This document shows, piece by piece, positions 19,730 through 29,167 of a stretch of DNA of 64,000 nucleotides. The notes beneath the pieces were generated by a model. It saw nothing but the letters and a program-made list of their open reading frames with translations. It was not told the origin of the DNA and searched no databases. Location: the NCBI GenBank assembly GCA_002011035.2, contig MTLY02000003.1, positions 1 to 64,000 of the forward strand, read 5' to 3'. Source of the DNA: Candidatus Hecatella orcuttiae. Lineage in GTDB: Archaea > Thermoproteota > Bathyarchaeia > Hecatellales > Hecatellaceae. Position numbers and translations under genes: made by a program. How positions within the stretch are numbered: the first letter of the stretch is position 1; each line of letters starts with the position of its first letter.

Positions 19730-22324
19730 TTGCAGGGTTTTAACGGAGGATTGTTTAAAATGGGTTTGAAGAGGAGGGACTTTGTTAAAATCTCTCTGGC
19801 CCTAGGGGCGTTTACAGCCCTAGGCAGCATGCTTCCTTTAGGAGCAGGTTATCCGCTGGGAACGCGGGCGGAAGAAGCAGAGCTTCCCTTGGAGGAATGG
19901 ATACCCACCACCTGCTGGATCGGTAAACAGGACTGCGGAATACTCGCCCGCCGGGTAGGAGGCCGAATCGTTAAGCTGGAGGGGAATCCCGCCCACCCCC
20001 TGAACAGGGGAACCCTCTGCCCCAAGGGTCAGGCCCAGATAATCTCCCTCTACGACCCCTACCGGGTTAAGGCACCCCTCAAGAGGGTGAACGAGAAAGG
20101 CGTGCCCGGGAAATGGGTGGAGATTTCATGGGAGGAAGCCCTGTCCTTGGCGGGGGAGAAGATCAAGGAGGCTAGGGCTAAGGATAAGCGGCTCCTCGTC
20201 TGGCAGAAGGGCAGGAGTAAGGCGAAGAAATTCTACGATGCGGCCTTTGTAAAAACCTCAGGGGCTACCAAGCTCCACCACGGAGCCTTCTGCTCTGACG
20301 CCGGATACCGGGCTGCCGAGTACACCGTCGGCTTCCACGGAGTCCTCCACCCTGACTTTCGCCACTGCAGATACCTTCTCTCTTGGGGCTGGAACCTGAC
20401 TAACGCGGGAGGCAACAAGTTCTGCTGGATCACCTGGCCTCAGCAATTCTTGGATGCAAGGGAGCGAGGCATGAAGGTGGTCACCGTCGATCCTCGGCTC
20501 CGGGGCATGGGCCCCCACACGGATGAATGGCTGCCCATCAAGCCCAACACCGACCTCGCCTTCTTCCTGGCCGTAGCCCACGTTCTCATCAGCAAGGGCT
20601 ACGTCGATGAGGAGTACTTGGTGAGGCATACCAACGCTCCCTTCTTGGTCAAGGACGACGGATATTTCCTCCGGGTGGACGGTAAGGAGCAGGTTTGGGA
20701 CACCGCCACCAACTCCCCCAAGCCCCATGATGTGGAAGGGATCAAACCGGCCTTGGAGGGGGAATTCACCGTCCAAGGGGTGAAGGTGAAGACGGCCTTC
20801 CAGGCCTTCAAGGAGCATGTCGCCGACTACACGCCTGAATGGGCTGCTGAAGTCTGCGACCTGCCTGCGGAGAGGATCAGGCGAGTTGCCGAGGAGCTGG
20901 GTGAGAACGCCATGATCGGCAGCACCGTCGTCTTGGAGGGGGTGGAAATACCCTATCGTCCCGTGGGCATAATGGCCTACCATGTGACTCAGCAAGAGCT
21001 GGGCTTCCAAGCCATTCGGGCTGCCATCATGGTGTTCATGTTGCTGGGGGCCATCGAAGCCGTAGGCGGGCTGCGCGTGGACTTGGGAAGAAAGCTGCAT
21101 AAAAACTTCAAGAAGCTGGATGAGATAGAAATCAAGGACCCCCCCTACAACATCTACCTGAAGGACAGCAAGTTCTTTCCCATAAACAGCAACAACTCAT
21201 CCCTCGTCGCCCGCGTCATGTTAAATCCGGAAAAATACGGAGTAGACTACACGCCTGAAGTCCTGATAATCCACATGGCTAACCCGGTTCTGTCGTTCCC
21301 AGACCAGGAAGCCATCATCGAGTCGTATAAGAAATTCAAGTTCATCATCGTCATCGACCCTTGGCTGAGCGAAACAGCCGACCTCTTCGCGGATTTGGTC
21401 CTTCCCGCCGCCACCCTTGAAAAGTACGAGGGCCCCAAGAGCGTGAATGACCAGTATGTGGAGGCTAAAGCTCTCAGGCTGCCTCCCATGCCGCCTCTCT
21501 TCCAGAGCAGAGGCGACATCGACATCTACATCGACCTCTGCGAGAAGGCTGGTATACTGTACGGTGAAGGAGGCTACATCGACCACCTCAACAAGGAGCT
21601 TAAACTAAAGGAACCCTACATGCTCGACCTGAACACGAAGCCGGATGTCAGAGACATATTCGACCGTTGGGCGAAGTCCACGGGCATCTCGGAGGGCTTA
21701 GGCTACTTTGAAAAGCATGGAGTGACCGAGGCGAAGCCCATTCCCGCGAATAAGCTGTATGCACCAGCCTGGGACCCACCCTACGGGGGAATCAAACACC
21801 GACTTTACGGAGAGTCGCTCAAACGTTACCAGGATGTGATGAAGGAGAAGGGCGCCCCAGAGATTTTCTGGAGGGACTACACGCCTCTCCCAACTTGGAG
21901 AAATCCTACCATGGAGCAGTCCCCCTCTGAGTATGACCTTTACCTTATTTCTTCCAAGAAAATTGAGTTCAAACAGTCGAGGTCCACCTTCATCCCCCCC
22001 CTCAATGAACTTGCACCGAGACAGAGCTTGGAGATAAATCCTGCAACGGCCATGGCGAAAGGCATTCGGGATGGGGATGAACTCTGGGTGGAATCCCAGA
22101 ACGCAGTGACGGGGGAGACAAAAAAGTTGAGAGTTAAGGCACGGTATTTGGAAGGCATAAGACCTGATACCGTATCCCTCTTCCATCACTACGGATTCTG
22201 GGTGCACCCTTGGACCAAGGGAAGCGGGCCGACGCCTAACTCGATCTTCTACACCGGCGAAGGCTATGTCGCCAACACAGCCGATCAGGCTTTCCATGTA
22301 AAGGTGAAGGTGTACAAAGAGTAG
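19730..22324 (+). CDS. Tat-exported molybdopterin oxidoreductase (DMSO reductase superfamily)
   Basis: Tat motif KRRDFVKISLALGAF; C-x2-G-x3-C-x27-C region; molybdopterin-binding motifs; clusters with FeS, NrfD, TorD and MoeA genes. Confidence 0.93.
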   Translation: MQGFNGGLFKMGLKRRDFVKISLALGAFTALGSMLPLGAGYPLGTRAEEAELPLEEWIPTTCWIGKQDCGILARRVGGRIVKLEGNPAHPLNRGTLCPKGQAQIISLYDPYRVKAPLKRVNEKGVPGKWVEISWEEALSLAGEKIKEARAKDKRLLVWQKGRSKAKKFYDAAFVKTSGATKLHHGAFCSDAGYRAAEYTVGFHGVLHPDFRHCRYLLSWGWNLTNAGGNKFCWITWPQQFLDARERGMKVVTVDPRLRGMGPHTDEWLPIKPNTDLAFFLAVAHVLISKGYVDEEYLVRHTNAPFLVKDDGYFLRVDGKEQVWDTATNSPKPHDVEGIKPALEGEFTVQGVKVKTAFQAFKEHVADYTPEWAAEVCDLPAERIRRVAEELGENAMIGSTVVLEGVEIPYRPVGIMAYHVTQQELGFQAIRAAIMVFMLLGAIEAVGGLRVDLGRKLHKNFKKLDEIEIKDPPYNIYLKDSKFFPINSNNSSLVARVMLNPEKYGVDYTPEVLIIHMANPVLSFPDQEAIIESYKKFKFIIVIDPWLSETADLFADLVLPAATLEKYEGPKSVNDQYVEAKALRLPPMPPLFQSRGDIDIYIDLCEKAGILYGEGGYIDHLNKELKLKEPYMLDLNTKPDVRDIFDRWAKSTGISEGLGYFEKHGVTEAKPIPANKLYAPAWDPPYGGIKHRLYGESLKRYQDVMKEKGAPEIFWRDYTPLPTWRNPTMEQSPSEYDLYLISSKKIEFKQSRSTFIPPLNELAPRQSLEINPATAMAKGIRDGDELWVESQNAVTGETKKLRVKARYLEGIRPDTVSLFHHYGFWVHPWTKGSGPTPNSIFYTGEGYVANTADQAFHVKVKVYKE

Positions 22325-22325
22325 G

Positions 22326-23093
22326 GTGAGGGCAATGGTTAGATACGGTTATGTAATCAACCTCAGGCGGTGCATGGGATGTAGGGCCTGCGTAGAGGCG
22401 TGCAAAGTTGAAAACAACACACCTCAGGGTGTCTTCTGGATGTACGTTTTCAGGTTTGAAGAAGGCAAGTATCCGAACGTGAGATACACCTTCCTACCCA
22501 GACCTTGCATGCACTGCGATAACCCGCCTTGTGTGAAGGTGTGCCCTGTTGGGGCGAGGTTTAAACGGGAGGACGGCCTTGTCTTGACGGATTTCAACCG
22601 TTGCATCGGCTGTCGATACTGCGAAATCGCCTGTCCCTATGGGGTGAACTATTTCAACTGGAAAAAGCCCGAGGATAACCAGTACTACAACTGGAAGAAT
22701 GTTACCGTCCGGAAGGAGGTTGAAGGCGTTATCCCACCCTACAGGAATCCAGACCATGACAAGCTTCACGGAGAAGAAAGAAGGCTTACCTCAGGAGGCA
22801 GCCACAAGGTTGGAATAATAGGAAAATGCACATTCTGCGTACACCGCTTAGAGAAGGGTTTGAAGCCCGCCTGCGTGGCGAATTGTCCTGTTCATGCCTT
22901 ACACTTCGGCAACCTCGATGATCCCAACAGCGAAGTTTCGCAACTGTTGCGCAAAAACGGCTGGTTTCGACTTTTGGAGGAACTTGGCACAGAGCCTAGG
23001 GTCTTCTACATAGGCTATCCGCCTTCAGATAAAGCTCGAACTATAGAAAGCATCAAACGCGAGTTTGTTGAGAGGGAGGAGGTGGCAGTCTGA
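22326..23093 (+). CDS. 4Fe-4S ferredoxin-type electron transfer subunit
   Basis: CMGCRACVEACKVEN, CMHCDNPPCVKVCPVGA, CIGCRYCEIACPYG, CTFCVHRLEKGLKPACVANCPVHA. Confidence 0.95.
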   Translation: MRAMVRYGYVINLRRCMGCRACVEACKVENNTPQGVFWMYVFRFEEGKYPNVRYTFLPRPCMHCDNPPCVKVCPVGARFKREDGLVLTDFNRCIGCRYCEIACPYGVNYFNWKKPEDNQYYNWKNVTVRKEVEGVIPPYRNPDHDKLHGEERRLTSGGSHKVGIIGKCTFCVHRLEKGLKPACVANCPVHALHFGNLDDPNSEVSQLLRKNGWFRLLEELGTEPRVFYIGYPPSDKARTIESIKREFVEREEVAV

Positions 23094-24376
23094 TGGGAAA
23101 CAGGTTGGATGAAAACATCCTACGTCCTCTCACCTACACGAGTAAGGCTTTCTACGGCGTTGTTGCCGTGCTACTCGGCTTGACGGCTTTGTTCCTCTAT
23201 GCTTGGGGCTTTCAACTGACCCAGGGGCTGGGTGTCACGGGGCTTCGGGATGTGGGTGCACCCTACGCGGGAGCTCCTTGGGGCCTGTACATCACCAATT
23301 TCATCTGGTTCATCGGCGTCGCCCACGGTGGCATAGCCATGTCGGCGGCGGTGCGGGTTATGAAGGCGGAGAAGTACCGGCCCGTAACTAGGATTGCAGA
23401 GGTCTTAACCCTCATCAGCCTAGCCATGGCCGGGTTGAGCATCGTCCTAGACATGGGGAGACCGGATAGGCTGTATCTCATGCTGGTCTTCTACTTTGAA
23501 CGAATAGGCCAGTCACCGATGACTTGGGACATCACTGTCATCTTCCTGTACTTCACCCTCAGCGCCGCCTACTTCACCCTCTCCCTACGGGAGGACCTAG
23601 CCGCCTACATGGAACATGCCCCCAAAAGGTTGAGGAGGCTCTACAGGCTTCTCCTCATAGGCTACGATAAAGGTGAAAAGCCTAAGGTTGAGCAGATAAC
23701 CTGGTGGCTGGCCATGGCGATCCTGGGACTCATCACCCTGCTAAGCGGCGGAATGATAGCTTGGATCTTCGGCCTGATACCGGCTCAAGCCTTATGGTTC
23801 GGAGCCTTCTCAGGGCCTTACTTCCTCTCCGCAGCCTTAGCCTCGGCGCTGGCAGCGGTCATCGTGATAGCCGCCATCTTTCGAAGCGTCTTCAAGTGGC
23901 AGGACTACATCAAGCCCGAGGTCTTCCGCGGCCTTGGCACGCTTCTGGGCATCTTCAGCCTAACCTACCTGTACATGATGCTTCAGGAGCAAACGGCCGT
24001 AAGATACGCGGGGCCTGTGGCGGAAATGCGAATATCTCAGGCTCTGTTTTTAGGGGAGTTCGCAGCCCTGTACTGGCCGGTGGTCTTGGGGTTGGCGATT
24101 CCGTTCCTCTACCTGTTCGCCCAGACTGTCTATCCGAAAATCTTCAGTCTCAGATTAACCGTCCTAAGCGCCGCAGTCATGGTGGTGGCCTTCTGGGTGA
24201 AACGGTACCTCATCGTCGTGCCTTCTCTTCTGTTTCCGCGGATGCCCTATCCTCCGGGGACATATACGCCCACGTTCGTCGAATGGTCTCTGGTGGTAGG
24301 AACCTTCGCCATCGCAGTCCTCCTCTACATGCTCCTAGTGAAGACGTTTCCCATGATGGAGTTGAAGGAGAAATGA
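23093..24376 (+). CDS. NrfD/PsrC-family membrane subunit
   Basis: Multi-TM, GAPWGLYITNFIWFIGVAHGGIAMSAAVRV; operon context. Confidence 0.92.
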   Translation: MGNRLDENILRPLTYTSKAFYGVVAVLLGLTALFLYAWGFQLTQGLGVTGLRDVGAPYAGAPWGLYITNFIWFIGVAHGGIAMSAAVRVMKAEKYRPVTRIAEVLTLISLAMAGLSIVLDMGRPDRLYLMLVFYFERIGQSPMTWDITVIFLYFTLSAAYFTLSLREDLAAYMEHAPKRLRRLYRLLLIGYDKGEKPKVEQITWWLAMAILGLITLLSGGMIAWIFGLIPAQALWFGAFSGPYFLSAALASALAAVIVIAAIFRSVFKWQDYIKPEVFRGLGTLLGIFSLTYLYMMLQEQTAVRYAGPVAEMRISQALFLGEFAALYWPVVLGLAIPFLYLFAQTVYPKIFSLRLTVLSAAVMVVAFWVKRYLIVVPSLLFPRMPYPPGTYTPTFVEWSLVVGTFAIAVLLYMLLVKTFPMMELKEK

Positions 24377-24636
24377 TAAACCCAGCTGCAGTCATAACCC
24401 TAGCCACATTCGACTCGGTAGCCGCATGGTACGCCGGCTCAAAGCTGGTCGGCCATGTCCTGATTTTCGTGATACTGATGCTGCCCATCTACGCCTTACT
24501 CGTAGCAGCAGCGGTAGGCCGGCCGAGGATGATGAAGCTGACGGGCTTCTTCTACGGCTTCGTCGCAAGCACTCTCCTCCTACTGGTGGCGTCGGTGTTC
24601 ATCCTGAGCGGCATCCTTTCCTTGATTGTTCCATGA
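24373..24636 (+). CDS. 87-aa membrane protein in the oxidoreductase operon
   Basis: ATGA overlap with nrfD-like stop; MINPAAVITLATFDSVAAWYAGSKLVGHVLIFVILMLPIYALLVAAAVGRPRMMKLTGFFYGFVASTLLLLVASVFILSGILSLIVP. The ORF track merged it into 23704-24636. Confidence 0.8.
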   Translation: MINPAAVITLATFDSVAAWYAGSKLVGHVLIFVILMLPIYALLVAAAVGRPRMMKLTGFFYGFVASTLLLLVASVFILSGILSLIVP

Positions 24637-25417
24637 CACTGAAAGGTCAGGGAAACTCATGGCTTCCAGATGGCTGGGAAAAGGCGGAGGCGGAAACCGG
24701 GATGCCGACACAGCGACCTTTGCGGAATTAGCCCAAGTGGCTGAGAATCGAAGCAAAACCTATGATTTTTTGAAGGCTTTCTACATTCAACCTCCAAGCC
24801 GAGAGTTTCTAAAGTCTTTGATGGGTGAAGACTTCCTTCCACTTTTGGGCTCCGTGAAAAAGCTTGAAGGATTACCGGCCGACGCTGCGGAAGGGGTAGA
24901 AAGCATCAAACTCTTCATCGGCCGGTTGAAGGACGCCGGCTTCAAACTTCATGAAAGTCTAGCCGTGGAATATACCCGGCTTTTCCGCGGGATAAAACCC
25001 TCCTACGGTCCGCCTCCCCCATACGAGTCGGTGTACAGGGAAGGTACAGTATGGGGCGAATCCGCCGCTCAGGTACTACGGACATACCGGCAGTTCGGCT
25101 TAGGTCTTCAGGACGAGTTCAGAGGTGAGCCCCCTGACCACATCGGCTTCGAACTGGATTTCATGCGCCTCTTGTGCGGTAGGGAGGCGGAGGCTTGGAA
25201 AAACCGGAACCGAAAAGAAGTCTTAAGATGTTTAAGGCTGGAGGAAGGCTTCCTGAACGAGCACCTGACGGCATGGGTCTACGATTTCTGCGACAAGGTC
25301 GTGGAGCAGGATGCACTCGGCTTCTACCGGGGCATCGCCAAAATAACAAAGAGCTTCATCCGGTTTGACCACAGCCAAATCAACGCCTACCTGGACGTGG
25401 CAGAGCGGAGTGGGTGA
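24626..25417 (+). CDS. TorD-family molybdoenzyme maturation chaperone
   Basis: EYTRLFRGIKPSYGPPPPYESVYREG, HIGFELDFM; start may be downstream. Confidence 0.9.
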   Translation: MFHDTERSGKLMASRWLGKGGGGNRDADTATFAELAQVAENRSKTYDFLKAFYIQPPSREFLKSLMGEDFLPLLGSVKKLEGLPADAAEGVESIKLFIGRLKDAGFKLHESLAVEYTRLFRGIKPSYGPPPPYESVYREGTVWGESAAQVLRTYRQFGLGLQDEFRGEPPDHIGFELDFMRLLCGREAEAWKNRNRKEVLRCLRLEEGFLNEHLTAWVYDFCDKVVEQDALGFYRGIAKITKSFIRFDHSQINAYLDVAERSG

Positions 25418-25426
25418 GCAACGAAG

Positions 25427-26716
25427 ATGGAGACGCTTTCAACCCCCCGGAGAACCGACCTCAAAAGAACCCTGAAGCTCAAAACCCTCCAGGAGGCTCT
25501 TCAAACTCTCCTCGCCCAGGTCAAAATCAGGCCGTTGGCAGAGATGGTGCCGGTGGAAGAGGCTGTAGGCCGAGTGCTGGCTGAGGATGTGGTATCGCCC
25601 CTCAACATCCCCCGTTACACCATGACGTTCATGGACGGCTACGCCCTCCGCTCCGAGGACACAGCCCAAGCCGTGCCTGAAAAGCCGGTGGCTCTGAGGG
25701 TCGTTGGCGAGGTTTTCCCAGCTGATTTTCCCATCTCCACCAAGGTTTCCTCCCACCAAGCGGTCTATGTGGCCTGCGGAGGCCCTGTTCCGGAGGGAGC
25801 GGATGCCGTGGTGAAAGTTGAAGAAGTCACCCCCGACGATGGATGCATCAAGGTCAGCCGCCCGGTGAGGGTGGGGGAAAACATAGCCTCCGCCGGGGAG
25901 GAGGTAAAGGAAGGCAGCGTAATCCTGAGAAAGGGACAAATCCTCAGGCCGCAGGACATGGCGCTTTTGATGGGTGTGAGAAAGGAAAGCGTCAGGGTTT
26001 GGAGAAAACCCAAGCTGGCCCTGATCTCCGTGGGAGACGAACTTGTCGAGGCCGGAAAAGCCGACCCCACCAAGACGGTGAACAACTACGCCTCCCTCAT
26101 AGCAGGTTTGGCGCTGGAAGCAGGGGCGGAGCCCCTCAAGGCTGAACTGGTCCCCGACGATGCGGTCCTCATCGAGGCTAAGCTTAAGGAAGCCATCTCC
26201 AAGGCTGAGATCGTTGCCACCATAGGCGGCTGCTCGGTGGGAGTCAAAGACCTGGTGCCCGATGCGGTGAATGCCCTCGGAAGCCCAGGGGTCATCGTCC
26301 ATGGGGTGGCAGTGAAACCCGGCCACGTGGCCGGTGCAGGTGTAGTTGACGGGAAACCCGTCATCATGCTTCCCGGACATGTGGTCTCGGCGACGATGGC
26401 CTTCTACCTCTTCATCGCCCCCCTCATAAACTGGCACCTAGGCCTTGGCTCCCGGGGTCTGCTTCCCACTGTAAAGGCAACCCTAAACCGGGAGGTCAAA
26501 AGTAAGACAGGCTCCCTTTTCCTGCGCGTTTCCATAAAGAACGGAGGCGACGGCTTTGTGGCCGAGCCTGTGCATGGCGGCTCCAACGTCCTGGCGACCC
26601 TCGTCAAGGCCAACGGCTTCGCCTTCCTTCCCCCCATGGAAACCCTCAGGGAGGGCGATGAACTGGAAATCACCCTTTTCAGCAAACATGAGTACGCTCA
26701 CCTAGGGCTCCAGTAG
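25427..26716 (+). CDS. moeA: Molybdopterin molybdenumtransferase MoeA
   Basis: TFMDGYALRSEDT, VKPGHVAGAGVVDGKPVIMLPGHVVSA. Confidence 0.95.
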   Translation: METLSTPRRTDLKRTLKLKTLQEALQTLLAQVKIRPLAEMVPVEEAVGRVLAEDVVSPLNIPRYTMTFMDGYALRSEDTAQAVPEKPVALRVVGEVFPADFPISTKVSSHQAVYVACGGPVPEGADAVVKVEEVTPDDGCIKVSRPVRVGENIASAGEEVKEGSVILRKGQILRPQDMALLMGVRKESVRVWRKPKLALISVGDELVEAGKADPTKTVNNYASLIAGLALEAGAEPLKAELVPDDAVLIEAKLKEAISKAEIVATIGGCSVGVKDLVPDAVNALGSPGVIVHGVAVKPGHVAGAGVVDGKPVIMLPGHVVSATMAFYLFIAPLINWHLGLGSRGLLPTVKATLNREVKSKTGSLFLRVSIKNGGDGFVAEPVHGGSNVLATLVKANGFAFLPPMETLREGDELEITLFSKHEYAHLGLQ

Positions 26717-26916
26717 AAGTTATCTTCGGCCAAAAAGTGTTCATGGAAACAGGCGGTTTTGAACGGATAGATGGAAAAGCTGCTGGCAGACTTAATGATC
26801 GACGTCAACCAAATATGTAATTCTAATTAAACCAAAAATTCAGCCGTCGATCCTTAACAGGCAAGCCTCATATAACTCTGTCGTCTAAAAGACGTTTAGA
26901 TGGAGCTGGAAAAGGA

Positions 26917-28143
26917 TTGGGTGGGATTTCTGAGAAACAGCGGAAAAAGAAGATAATGAGGGACATCATCCGGAGGCTGCATCAGGGCTTATCGGTGGAG
27001 GAGGCCAAGCAGCGGTTTGAGAGGGAGGTTGGCAGCATAAGCTCCACGGAGATAGCGGAGGTGGAGCAGTCCCTCATCGACGAGGGGCTGTCCCCCGAGG
27101 AGATAAAGAAATTCTGCAACGTTCACGCTCTGCTCTTCCAGTCGGCGCTGGAGAAAACGGTTTCCAAGGAAGAATCTCCCGCCCACCCCGTGCACTTGTT
27201 CAAGCTTGAGAACAGGGAGATCGAAAAACTCACCGCCGCCCTGAAGGAAGCGGCGGGAAAGGTGGGCGGTTATGAGCTTTCCGGGTTGAAGCGGGAGATA
27301 AAAGACCTGCTGGCGAGGTTGAAGGGTGTAGACGTTCACTACACGAGGAAGGAGCAGATTCTCTTCCCCTTCTTGGAGAAGCATGGTTTCTTCGGGCCTT
27401 CAAAGGTCATGTGGGGGAAGGACAACGAAATCAGGGAGCTGCTGAACAAAAGCCTGGCGGACATTGAAGGTGTAACCACAGAGGCGGAGTTCAGGGAGTA
27501 TGTGGAAAAGACCCTCACCCCCCTGGTGGAGGAGGTGGAGGGCATGATCTTTAAGGAGGAGCGCATCCTCTTCCCCACGGCCTTGGAAAAGCTGGCCGCC
27601 GACGAGTGGGTTACGGTTTTGAGGGAAAGCGACGACGTGGGCTATGTCTTCATCCAGAAGCCCAAGGAAACCGAGGCCCTCGTCGAGGAGTTCAGGAAGT
27701 TTGTGGTGGAGGAGCCTTCGGTGAAGGAGGACGGCGTGGTCTCTTTTCCCACCGGGGAGCTGCATGTGAAGGAGTTGATGGCCGTTTTGAACATGCTGCC
27801 TGTGGACCTTACCTTTGTGGACAAGGACGACAGGGTCCGGTATTTCTCGGACACCCGGGACAGGATTTTCGTCAGGACGAGGTCGGTTTTGGGGAGGAAG
27901 GTGCAGAACTGTCATCCTCCCCAAAGTGTCGATGTGGTGGAGAAGATTCTGGCCTCTTTCAAGGACGGCAGCAGGGACTTTGTCGACTTCTGGATCAACC
28001 ACAGGGGAAGGTTCGTGTACATCAGGTACTTTGCGGTGAGGGACAGGGAAGGAAACTATCTGGGGACGTTGGAAGTCAACCAGGACATCACGGGGATAAG
28101 GAAGCTGGAAGGGGAAAAGCGGCTGCTCGACGAAAGAGGGTGA
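26917..28143 (+). CDS. DUF438/hemerythrin-HHE/PAS domain protein
   Basis: DVHYTRKEQILFPFLEKHGF...EERILFPTALEKL...PVDLTFVDKDDRVRYFSDTRDRIF. Confidence 0.92.
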   Translation: MGGISEKQRKKKIMRDIIRRLHQGLSVEEAKQRFEREVGSISSTEIAEVEQSLIDEGLSPEEIKKFCNVHALLFQSALEKTVSKEESPAHPVHLFKLENREIEKLTAALKEAAGKVGGYELSGLKREIKDLLARLKGVDVHYTRKEQILFPFLEKHGFFGPSKVMWGKDNEIRELLNKSLADIEGVTTEAEFREYVEKTLTPLVEEVEGMIFKEERILFPTALEKLAADEWVTVLRESDDVGYVFIQKPKETEALVEEFRKFVVEEPSVKEDGVVSFPTGELHVKELMAVLNMLPVDLTFVDKDDRVRYFSDTRDRIFVRTRSVLGRKVQNCHPPQSVDVVEKILASFKDGSRDFVDFWINHRGRFVYIRYFAVRDREGNYLGTLEVNQDITGIRKLEGEKRLLDERG

Positions 28144-28191
28144 AGGCTTAAATGGACCCGATGAGCAAGCTTCAACTTCGGAGGTGAAACC

Positions 28192-28485
28192 ATGTCCACC
28201 TACATCATCCTAGGCAGGTACACCCGGGAGGGAATCACGAACATAAAAGACCACCCCAGGCGGCGGGAGGAAGCTCAGAAGGCGTTCAAGGCGGTGGGAG
28301 GGGAGATCAAGGACTTCTACTTCACCCTAGGCCGGTATGACTTCGTGGCCGTGTGTGAGGCCCCCGGCGAGGAGGCTGCTCTGAAGGCTTTGCTCACCAT
28401 CGGCAGCGTGGGGGCGGTGAGCACGGAGACGCTGGTAGCTGTGCCCCGCGATAAGGCGGCGGAGATCATCCGAGGTCTACCCTGA
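28192..28485 (+). CDS. GYD domain protein
   Basis: TYIILGRYTREGITNIKDHPRR...DFYFTLGRYDFVAVCEAP. Confidence 0.85.
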   Translation: MSTYIILGRYTREGITNIKDHPRRREEAQKAFKAVGGEIKDFYFTLGRYDFVAVCEAPGEEAALKALLTIGSVGAVSTETLVAVPRDKAAEIIRGLP

Positions 28486-28500
28486 GAGCGGTGCAAGGGC

Positions 28501-29163
28501 TTAGTAGAAGATTTTCTTCCGAGGCATGGCGACGATCTCCCTGATCTCCAAGCCCTTTTTCTTGTCGAAAAACCTCCCAGAGGTGGAGGGGCGGACGATG
28601 AGCACGGTGTCGGCTCCCCGGTCGCTTCCGGCTATGGTGACGACCTCCCGGTTAAGGGGAATCGCCCCCGCATCCGCGGCCATCAGGGCGATTTCCACAC
28701 CAACCTTCGTGCCCTAGGAAATCCTCCTGAGGGTGTCCTCGGCAACCCCGGCTATGCTGGCTCCCCCTCGGAGAGCCGTGTAGGATTTCTCCACCCCATG
28801 GAAGGCGTGGACGCCTCGGAGGACGGTGGCCTTCAAGGCCTTCAGCTTCCTCAGGCTGGCCTCCTCCAGCTCAGCCCACTCCGGCGACTCAGCTACCACC
28901 ACAACCTTGACCCCGGTGCCCCGGAAGGCTTGAGCAGCCTTAACTCCGGTCCGGCCTCTGGCTGAAGCGACGACCACATGTTTTATTCCCTCTTCCAAAG
29001 TCCTCTTCTTGGCGATTTCTACGGCCTTCCCCGTGTTCTTCTCTCCAGGCTCACGGAAGAGGTAAAGAGTCCTCTTAAGAACAGACATACCAAGCTCACC
29101 GCGCATAGTCCTTTTTCCGGAGATAAAAATTAATCTCAAACATTCTAAGCATTCAACTTTCAA
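28501..29163 (-). pseudogene. Pyruvate-kinase C-terminal-domain-like protein interrupted by an in-frame TAG
   Basis: 29163-28714 and 28698-28501 share a frame separated by TAG; together they align with the intact paralogue at 48630-49208. Confidence 0.8.
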
Positions 29164-29167
29164 GAAA

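Noticed and set aside
20258-21100. 280-aa minus-strand ORF inside the molybdoenzyme gene
   Set aside because: Antisense shadow ORF of a clear coding gene; His/Gly/Val-rich shadow composition.
23704-24372. Upstream part of the 310-aa ORF 23704-24636
   Set aside because: Out-of-frame overlap with the NrfD-like gene; only the 87-aa C-terminal segment from 24373 looks genuine.
25439-26437. 332-aa minus-strand ORF opposite moeA
   Set aside because: Antisense shadow of moeA; no domain signature.
28699-28714. Pyrrolysine or global TAG recoding at the amber codon
   Set aside because: Several window genes use TAG as a normal stop (e.g. Tsr3, the molybdoenzyme), so global recoding is unlikely; local Pyl use cannot be judged without pyl genes.
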